Below the pieces are notes generated by a model, which was not told the origin of the DNA, searched no databases, and saw nothing but the letters and a program-made list of their open reading frames with translations. Shown here piece after piece: positions 58,409 to 64,000 of a DNA stretch of 64,000 nucleotides (positions are counted from its first letter, which is position 1; the number at the start of each line of letters is the position of its first letter). Source of the stretch: Parvimonas sp. oral taxon 110 str. F0139 (GTDB taxonomy: Bacteria; Bacillota; Clostridia; Tissierellales; Peptoniphilaceae); assembly GCF_000214475.1 (NCBI RefSeq), contig NZ_AFII01000001.1, positions 124,001-188,000 of the forward strand. The letters run 5' to 3'. The translations under genes and the position numbers were made by a program.

Positions 58409-58457
58409 ATTTAGTAATGGTATAAAAAATACAAACAATTTAGAGGAGGGCTTTGAC

Positions 58458-59996
58458 TTGTCTGATTGCAAAACTAATGACAGCATAGTAGTTATGAAAG
58501 GCATCACTAAAATTTTTGGGAAAAATAAAGTTTTAGATGAAGTAGACTTTGAATTAAAAAAGGGAGAAATACATGCTCTTTTGGGAGAGAATGGAGCTGG
58601 GAAAACGACCTTAATGAATATACTTTATGGGTTATATTCACCAAATTCTGGAGAAATTTTTATTAATTCCAAACGATATACAAATATGACACCAAAAATA
58701 GCCGTTGAGAATGGTATTGGTATGGTTCATCAACATTTTATGTTGATAGAACCATTTAGTGTTATTCAAAATATTGTATTAGGAACTGAGGATACTAAAG
58801 GCTTAATTATTGACCTTGATAAATCACGTAAAAAAGTACTTTCTATAATTGAAAAATATGGATTCAATATAGACTTAGATGAAAAAATTCAAGATATTAC
58901 AGTTGGATCTCAACAAAAAGTTGAAATTTTAAAAGCACTATATAAGGGTGCTGAAATAATTATTTTTGATGAACCTACAGCGGTATTAACTCCACAAGAA
59001 ATTGAAGAATTTATTAATATCTGTAATAATTTAAGAAATGAAGGAAAGTCTATCATAATAATTACACATAAATTAGATGAAATAAAAAAAATGGCAGATT
59101 ATTGTACTATTATTCGTCGTGGAAAGTTTATTGATAAAGTTACTGTTGCTGACTCATCACAAAAAGAGTTAGCAGAAAAAATGGTTGGTAGAGAAGTTAG
59201 TTTTAGTGTAAATAAGAAAGATAACGAAATAGGTGAAGTTGTATTAGATATCAAAGATATTAATGTTCTTAATAATAGATATTTACCAGCTTTAAAAGGA
59301 TTGAGCTTAAATGTAAGAAAAGGTGAGATTTTAGGTATTGCTGGAGTTGATGGAAATGGTCAATCAGAACTTATTGAAGCTATTACAGGCCTTAGAAAAG
59401 TTGAGTCTGGAAATATTACTATCCTAGGTAAAGATATTACGAATAAATCAGTTTATGAAATTATTGAAAGTGGAATTAGTACAATTCCTGAGGATAGACA
59501 TAAACATGGTTTAGTATTAGATTTTTCAGTATCAGAAAATATGATTTTAGAAAAAAGAGGTAAAGCTCCTTTTTCTAAAAAAGGTATATTAAATTTTAAA
59601 GAGATAGAATCATATACACAAAAAATGATTGATAAATTTGATATAAGACCAAATGATATTCATGCTACTGCTAGAGGACTTTCTGGTGGAAATCAACAAA
59701 AAGTAATCTTAGCAAGAGAAATTGATAACAATCCTGATTTGTTGATAGCTGCACAACCTACGAGAGGACTAGATGTTGGAGCTATTGAAATAATCCATAA
59801 ATATATTGTAGAACAACGTGATAAAGGAAAAGCTGTATTATTAATTTCCTTTGAATTAGACGAAGTAATGGATTTATCTGATAGAATAGCTGTTATCTAC
59901 AAAGGTAATATTGTTGGAGAAAAATTAGCAAAAGATGCCAACGAAAATGAATTAGGACTTATGATGGCGGGAGGTGTTATTAGTAATGAACAGTAG
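58458..59996 (+). CDS. BMP-type nucleoside ABC transporter, ATP-binding protein
   Basis: 512 residues with two ABC domains. The first has Walker A LLGENGAGKTTLMN, signature TVGSQQKVEILKAL and Walker B IIIFDEPTAVLT. The second has a degenerate Walker A (GVDGNGQSELIEA), signature LSGGNQQKVILAREI and AQPTRGLDVGA. This is the YufO/NupO/RbsA layout; with the next two permeases it fits guanosine/nucleoside uptake. TTG start after GAGGAGGG. The basic membrane lipoprotein gene (BMP, substrate-binding), usually first in the operon, is not here. Confidence 0.92.
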   Translation: MSDCKTNDSIVVMKGITKIFGKNKVLDEVDFELKKGEIHALLGENGAGKTTLMNILYGLYSPNSGEIFINSKRYTNMTPKIAVENGIGMVHQHFMLIEPFSVIQNIVLGTEDTKGLIIDLDKSRKKVLSIIEKYGFNIDLDEKIQDITVGSQQKVEILKALYKGAEIIIFDEPTAVLTPQEIEEFINICNNLRNEGKSIIIITHKLDEIKKMADYCTIIRRGKFIDKVTVADSSQKELAEKMVGREVSFSVNKKDNEIGEVVLDIKDINVLNNRYLPALKGLSLNVRKGEILGIAGVDGNGQSELIEAITGLRKVESGNITILGKDITNKSVYEIIESGISTIPEDRHKHGLVLDFSVSENMILEKRGKAPFSKKGILNFKEIESYTQKMIDKFDIRPNDIHATARGLSGGNQQKVILAREIDNNPDLLIAAQPTRGLDVGAIEIIHKYIVEQRDKGKAVLLISFELDEVMDLSDRIAVIYKGNIVGEKLAKDANENELGLMMAGGVISNEQ

Positions 59997-61062
59997 AAAA
60001 AAAATATTATTACTTTTATTCTCTGTATTAATTGGATTTGTTGTAGGATCTATAGTTATTATGATAGCTGGATTTAATCCTATTAATTATTATAAAATAA
60101 TGATAGAAACTACTTTTTCAAGACCAAAATTTTTTGCTAGGACATTAGTTGACGCAGTTCCATTAATCATAGGAAGTATTGGAGTTTCGCTAGCATTTAA
60201 AACTGGAGCCTTTAATATCGGAGCCGAAGGCCAATTTATAATTGGCTCTTTGACAGCTGCATTTTTTGGGTACTTTTTAAAATTACCACCAATTATTCAT
60301 CCAATAGTTTGTATTATATTAGCTGCTTTGGCAGGAATGGCTTGGGGTGGATTTGCAGGTTGGATTAAATCAAAGTTTGGTGTTCATGAAGTAATTACAA
60401 CAATTATGTTAAATTGGATAGCTTTATATTTTTCAAATTTAGTAGTAACATTTGGCAAGTTTTATAATGAAACGGGGCAAACTTCAAACGATATTCAGTC
60501 TACAGCAAGTATAAAAATGTTTCAAGGATTAAGAAATTCTTCTATTCCTTTCGTAAAAGATTTCTTTTCTGCTGATATAAATTTTGGAATTATATTGGCA
60601 ATTATTTTAGCATTTTTAGTTTATTATTTATTAAATAAAACATCAAAAGGATATGAACTAAAAGCAGTTGGATTAAATCCAAATGCTGCAGAATTTGGTG
60701 GTATAAACGTTGGTAAGAATCTTGTATTATCAATGGGATTATCAGGTGCACTATGTGCGGTTGCAGGAGCTGTAAAAGTTTTAGGGTTTGCAGGAAATGT
60801 TGCAAGATTAACTGTAGCTGAAGGTAATGGTTTTGATGCTATGTCTGTTGCTCTTTTAGCTAACAGTCATCCTATTGGATCAATATTTTCCGGTTTCTTT
60901 TTTAGTGTTTTAAAAAGAGGTGGATTTAGGGTTCAACAACTACTTGGAGTTCCTTATGAAATTGTACAAATTATTATAGGTATAATTGTTTTATTTATTT
61001 CGATGCCTTTAGTTATAAAAATCATTTCAAGTAAATTTAAGAAAGTTGGAGGTAAAAAGTAA
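59986..61062 (+). CDS. BMP-type nucleoside ABC transporter permease (YufP type)
   Basis: 358 residues, about ten membrane helices. Conserved permease segments: TLVDAVPLIIGSIGVSLAFKTGAFNIGAEGQ and GYELKAVGLNPNAAEFGGIN, the loop that meets the ATPase. It ends in a Lys-rich tail. The ATG at 59986 follows GGGAGGTG; a GTG at 59974 overlaps that site. It overlaps the ATPase gene by 11 bases and the next permease by one base. Confidence 0.93.
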   Translation: MNSRKKILLLLFSVLIGFVVGSIVIMIAGFNPINYYKIMIETTFSRPKFFARTLVDAVPLIIGSIGVSLAFKTGAFNIGAEGQFIIGSLTAAFFGYFLKLPPIIHPIVCIILAALAGMAWGGFAGWIKSKFGVHEVITTIMLNWIALYFSNLVVTFGKFYNETGQTSNDIQSTASIKMFQGLRNSSIPFVKDFFSADINFGIILAIILAFLVYYLLNKTSKGYELKAVGLNPNAAEFGGINVGKNLVLSMGLSGALCAVAGAVKVLGFAGNVARLTVAEGNGFDAMSVALLANSHPIGSIFSGFFFSVLKRGGFRVQQLLGVPYEIVQIIIGIIVLFISMPLVIKIISSKFKKVGGKK

Positions 61063-61997
61063 TGAGTTTATTAAAAATAGCTTTATTTATATCAGATACA
61101 TTATTATTTGCTACTCCATTATTATTTACTGCTTTAGGTGGAATGTTTACAGAAAAAGCAGGGGTTACAAATATCGGATTAGAAGGCATGATGACTATAG
61201 GTGCTTTTGCAGGCGCTGCAGTAGGATATTTTACAAAAAGTGCATTATTAGGATTTTTAGCAGGAGGTATCGCAGCATCTCTAGTAGCACTTATCCACGC
61301 AATTGTTAGTATAACATTTGGGGCGGATCAAGTTGTTTCTGGTATTGCTATTAACTTTATAGGACCTGGTGTTGCTTTATTTATATGTTCACTTTTGTTT
61401 GATGGTGCAAAACAAACTATTCCTGTTGCAGAAGGTGAAGGAAAAATGTTAAAAATATTTGATAATTTAACAGGTGTTGATTTTATAGATAAAATTCTAG
61501 GACAATATGTTACAACTTATGTAGCTATAGCTTTAGTTATATTAATGTCAATTTACTTATATAAAACTAAATTTGGGTTAAGATTAATCGCAGTAGGCGA
61601 ACATCCTAAAGCTGCAGAAACTCTAAATGTAAATGTTTATTTATATAGATATTTTGCTGTAATAATATCTGGATTGTTAGCTGGTTTTGGCGGTGCAACT
61701 ATGAGTTTAGCTACTGTATCAAATTTTTCACAGTCTTTAGTTTCTGGACATGGTTTTATAGCATTAGTAGCAGTTATTTTTGGAAAATGGAAACCATATG
61801 GTGTTTTGGGAGCATGTTTATTCTTTGGCGCAGCTCAAGAATTAGCAATTTTATTACCAAGTTTGAATATTAATATTCCTGAATCAATTTTACCAATGGT
61901 ACCATATATTAGTACATTATTAGTACTCATTTTCTTTGTAGGAAAATCAAAGGGACCATCATCAGCAGGTGTTCCATATATAAAATTAGAAGATTAA
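61062..61997 (+). CDS. BMP-type nucleoside ABC transporter permease (YufQ type)
   Basis: 311 residues, about eight to nine helices. Conserved FTALGGMFTEKAGVTNIGLEGMMTIGAF near the start, and FGLRLIAVGEHPKAAETLNVNV, the EAA-like loop. It is the second permease of the heterodimer. Start overlaps the upstream stop (TAATG). Followed by a terminator and a remnant of the dispersed repeat. Confidence 0.93.
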   Translation: MSLLKIALFISDTLLFATPLLFTALGGMFTEKAGVTNIGLEGMMTIGAFAGAAVGYFTKSALLGFLAGGIAASLVALIHAIVSITFGADQVVSGIAINFIGPGVALFICSLLFDGAKQTIPVAEGEGKMLKIFDNLTGVDFIDKILGQYVTTYVAIALVILMSIYLYKTKFGLRLIAVGEHPKAAETLNVNVYLYRYFAVIISGLLAGFGGATMSLATVSNFSQSLVSGHGFIALVAVIFGKWKPYGVLGACLFFGAAQELAILLPSLNINIPESILPMVPYISTLLVLIFFVGKSKGPSSAGVPYIKLED

Positions 61998-62003
61998 TAA
62001 ATA

Positions 62004-62030
62004 AAGGCATACTTTTTGGTATGTCTTTTT
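62004..62030 (+). terminator. Terminator of the nucleoside transporter operon
   Basis: AGGCATAC and GTATGTCT pair around TTTTTG, then five Ts. Confidence 0.85.
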
Positions 62031-62040
62031 GTTGTGAAAT
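62026..62040 (+). repeat. Remnant of the dispersed repeat (5' end only)
   Basis: TTTTTGTTGTGAAAT matches the opening of the four longer copies and also sits at the T-tract of a terminator, but nothing of the hairpin follows. Short enough to be chance on its own. Confidence 0.4.
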
Positions 62041-62114
62041 ATAAATGTTTATATTTATATAAAATTTGTATTTACTAAAAATTATATATAGTTTATAAAA
62101 ACAAGGAGATAATT

Positions 62115-62873
62115 ATGATAACAATAAAAAGTAAACATGAAATAGAAGGTATGAAAAAATCAGGGGAAATTCTGTCAAAAATTCATATTGGTTTGAGAGA
62201 TATCATAAAACCTGGTATTACAACTTTAGAAATAGATAAATTTTGTCATGATTTTATGTTAAAACATGGAGCAAAGCCTAAACAAATAGGATATCACGGA
62301 TATCCTTATGCAACATGTACTTCTGTTAACGACGTAATTTGTCATGGATTTCCAAGCAAACAAGTATTAAAATCTGGTGATTTGATAACTGTAGATATGG
62401 TTGTAGATCTAAATGGATATTTATCAGATAGTGCTTGGAGTTATGCTGTTGGTGAAGTTTCAGATGAAGTTAAAAATCTTATGGAAGTAACAAAAGAGGC
62501 TATGTATAAGGGTATTAATGCAGCAATAATAGGAAATAGAATTGTTGATATAGGAAAGGCTATTCAAAATTATGTTGAGCCCAAAGGATATTCAATAGTC
62601 AGAGATTTTTGTGGACATGGAATTGGTGTTGAAATGCACGAAGATCCACAAGTTCCTCATTATATTACTGCAACAAAAGGTGTTAGACTTGTTGAAGGTA
62701 TGGTAATAACAGTTGAACCTATGATTAATACAGGTGACTGGAGATGTACAATTGATGATGATGGCTGGACTGCTAGAACAATTGATGGCGGACTTTCTTG
62801 TCAATATGAACATACTTTTGTTATTACAAAAGATGGACCTTTAATTTTAACAGATCAATCATTGTATGAATAG
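62115..62873 (+). CDS. map: Type I methionine aminopeptidase
   Basis: 252 residues. Removes the initiator methionine. The five metal ligands are visible: D in LITVDMVVDL, D in GYLSDSAWSY, H in CGHGIGVEMHEDP, E in MVITVEPMIN and E in CQYEHTFVIT. The substrate histidine is in YHGYPYATCTSVN. Typical length. AAGGAGA site. Here it stands alone; in many Firmicutes it lies in the ribosomal protein operon (adk-map-infA), so this may be an extra copy. Confidence 0.96.
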   Translation: MITIKSKHEIEGMKKSGEILSKIHIGLRDIIKPGITTLEIDKFCHDFMLKHGAKPKQIGYHGYPYATCTSVNDVICHGFPSKQVLKSGDLITVDMVVDLNGYLSDSAWSYAVGEVSDEVKNLMEVTKEAMYKGINAAIIGNRIVDIGKAIQNYVEPKGYSIVRDFCGHGIGVEMHEDPQVPHYITATKGVRLVEGMVITVEPMINTGDWRCTIDDDGWTARTIDGGLSCQYEHTFVITKDGPLILTDQSLYE

Positions 62874-62915
62874 TATAATTATAACTTAAAATTATAAAAT
62901 TTTATTATTTTTTTG

Positions 62916-62944
62916 TTGCATTTTTTATTAAATAATAGTATAAT
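62916..62944 (+). promoter_or_regulatory. cggR promoter
   Basis: TTGCAT (62916-62921), 17-base spacer, TATAAT (62939-62944). Transcription should start near 62951, leaving a 64-base leader that contains the operator. Confidence 0.75.
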
Positions 62945-62986
62945 CATAACATAAAGATTGTAAAATTATGGAAAAAAATAAACATA

Positions 62987-63010
62987 GGGACAAATAGTAT
63001 ATAACGGGAC
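62987..63010 (+). promoter_or_regulatory. Probable CggR operator in the leader
   Basis: Direct repeat GGGACAAA at 62987-62994 and 63006-63013, 19 bases apart. The Bacillus CggR operator is two CGGGAC-N6-TGTC units 20 bases apart, also downstream of the promoter. The TGTC halves are not conserved here. Confidence 0.65.
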
Positions 63011-63014
63011 AAAA

Positions 63015-64000
63015 ATGAATGATATAGATTATTTAAAAAAGTTTGTTCCAGATTTGATTGAAAAATTTGTTTTTAGATATAAAATTCTAGAATACATTTC
63101 CATGAATGCCCCTGTTGGGAGAAGAAATATTTCATCATATTTAGGTGTTGGAGAGCGCCTAGTAAGAAATGAATTAGAATTTTTTACTGAAGAAAAGTTT
63201 GTTGAGGTAATTAAATCCGGAACTTTTATAACTGATCTTGGAGAGTCTATGTTAATAGAACTTAGAGATTTGATTAATAATTTTAATGAAAACCAAGATA
63301 TTGCAGATAAGTTAAAGCTAAAATTAGGAATAAAAAAGTTATAGTTAGTGATTCGTTTGGTGATGAATCTTTGGGAAAAGAACAAATTGCAAAGGTTGCA
63401 GCGGAGTATTTTTTAAATACAATTTCTGAGAATGATGTAATTGGAATATCAGGAGGTACAACAGTTAAAACATTCGTAGATATAATGAATGTTAAAAAAT
63501 CATATGATAAAATTGCTGTTATACCCGCTAGAGGAAGTTTAGGTAATGGCTTGGAATACCAGTCAAATGTTGTGGCTAATAATTTATCAAAAAAACTTAG
63601 GGCAAATTTTTTCGGAACTTTTCTACCAGATTATTTAGATGATTTAACATTTGATAGATTAAAGGATTTAGAAGAAGTAAAAACGCTAATTGAATATTTA
63701 AATAAGATAAATGTATTAGTTTTTGGTATTGGGCGATCTGATGCTATGGCAAAAAGACGTTCATTAACTGAAGATGAAATAAAAATATTAAATGAAAAAA
63801 ATGCAGTTAGTGAGGCATTTGGAAATTACTTTGATATTAGTGGAAACATTGTGTATAGTTCGAATACTATCGGATTAGATATGGATCAGTATTTAAAGAT
63901 TAAAGAAGTAATTGCAATTGCGGGTTATGGAGAAAAGTATAAGGCGATTATTTCTATTTGTAACATTAGAAAAGATATGACTTTAGTTACAGATAAAGAA
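63015..64000 (+). CDS. cggR: Central glycolytic genes regulator CggR (one frameshift; 3' end outside window)
   Basis: SorC-family repressor. The N-terminal winged helix matches CggR: FVPDLIEKFVFRYKILEYI, PVGRRNISSYLGVGERLVRNE. Adding one A in the A6 run at 63333-63338 joins the sugar-phosphate-binding domain: IVSDSFGDESLGKEQIAKVA, GISGGTTVKTFVD, IPARGSLGNGLEYQSNVVAN and GIGRSDAMAKRRSLTEDE. Fructose-1,6-bisphosphate relieves repression in Bacillus. The gene normally heads the gapA-pgk-tpiA-pgm-eno operon, which should lie just right of this window. No clear Shine-Dalgarno precedes the ATG; the operator GGGAC lies in its place. Confidence 0.93.

Noticed and set aside
1..64000. tRNA or rRNA genes, T-box or other GC-rich structured leaders
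   Set aside because: No GTTCRANNC-type T-loop motif in a cloverleaf context and no GC-rich block of RNA-gene size was noticed. Only a search tool could exclude them fully.

Overview
The window is AT-rich chromosomal DNA from a low-GC Gram-positive anaerobe. The gene set points to the Firmicutes, most likely class Tissierellia (Peptoniphilaceae, for example a Parvimonas-like organism). The grounds are the Bacillus/Clostridium-type gene orders, a CggR glycolysis regulator with its own operator, a CtsR heat-shock operator, GrdX and YedF (linked to glycine reductase and selenium metabolism), a membrane pyrophosphatase, and strong Shine-Dalgarno sites with frequent TTG starts. The genus is inference. 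No tRNA, rRNA, CRISPR array, intact insertion sequence or prophage was seen, and no stretch over 300 bases lacks a gene.

Layout. 1-5.9 kb: rpsB (5' end outside the window), tsf, a divergent RelA/SpoT-type synthetase, an AcpS-NnrD fusion and alr. 6-12.5 kb: rodA (minus strand), an RsbW-like kinase, floA with a repeat-bearing partner, a lipoprotein (minus strand), cvfB, a parvulin foldase and a prepilin-peptidase-like protein. 12.6-23 kb: secG, hppA, a CNNM/CorC transporter, grdX (minus strand), dnaE, pfkA and pyk. 23.1-31 kb: a surface-polysaccharide operon with a priming sugar transferase, two glycosyltransferases, CDP-ribitol synthesis (tarI, tarJ), licD, a Wzy-like polymerase and a Wzz-like co-polymerase. 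31.2-35.6 kb: yedF (minus strand), then a CtsR-controlled cbpA-clpB pair. 35.9-44.4 kb: yajC, recJ, rsh, dtd, a metallo-hydrolase and a glpA/glpB/DUF1667 operon. 44.4-51.2 kb: the rimP-nusA-ylxR-infB-rbfA-nrnA-truB translation operon behind a leader hairpin. 51.3-58.3 kb: maf, an unannotated 43-residue membrane protein divergent from an S24 repressor, two tandem mgtE genes, a small XRE regulator, hflX and yigZ. 58.4-64 kb: a BMP-type nucleoside ABC transporter, map, and cggR running off the right edge.

Two structures stand out. First, a dispersed repeat of about 70 bp occurs four times plus one remnant. Each copy lies directly against the U-tract of an intrinsic terminator, in the orientation of the upstream gene, and can fold into a two-part hairpin with paired changes between copies. 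Second, an autocleavable-type S24 repressor and a 43-residue single-span membrane protein are transcribed divergently from strong promoters that share three copies of an 11-bp palindromic operator. This looks like a compact damage-inducible switch.

Caveat: about 29 single-base frameshifts interrupt otherwise normal genes, including essential ones (dnaE, infB, rimP, pyk, truB). Every one I examined is repaired by adding one base to a run of A (or T), which points to homopolymer under-calling rather than pseudogenes. I give such genes as single features over their full extent.
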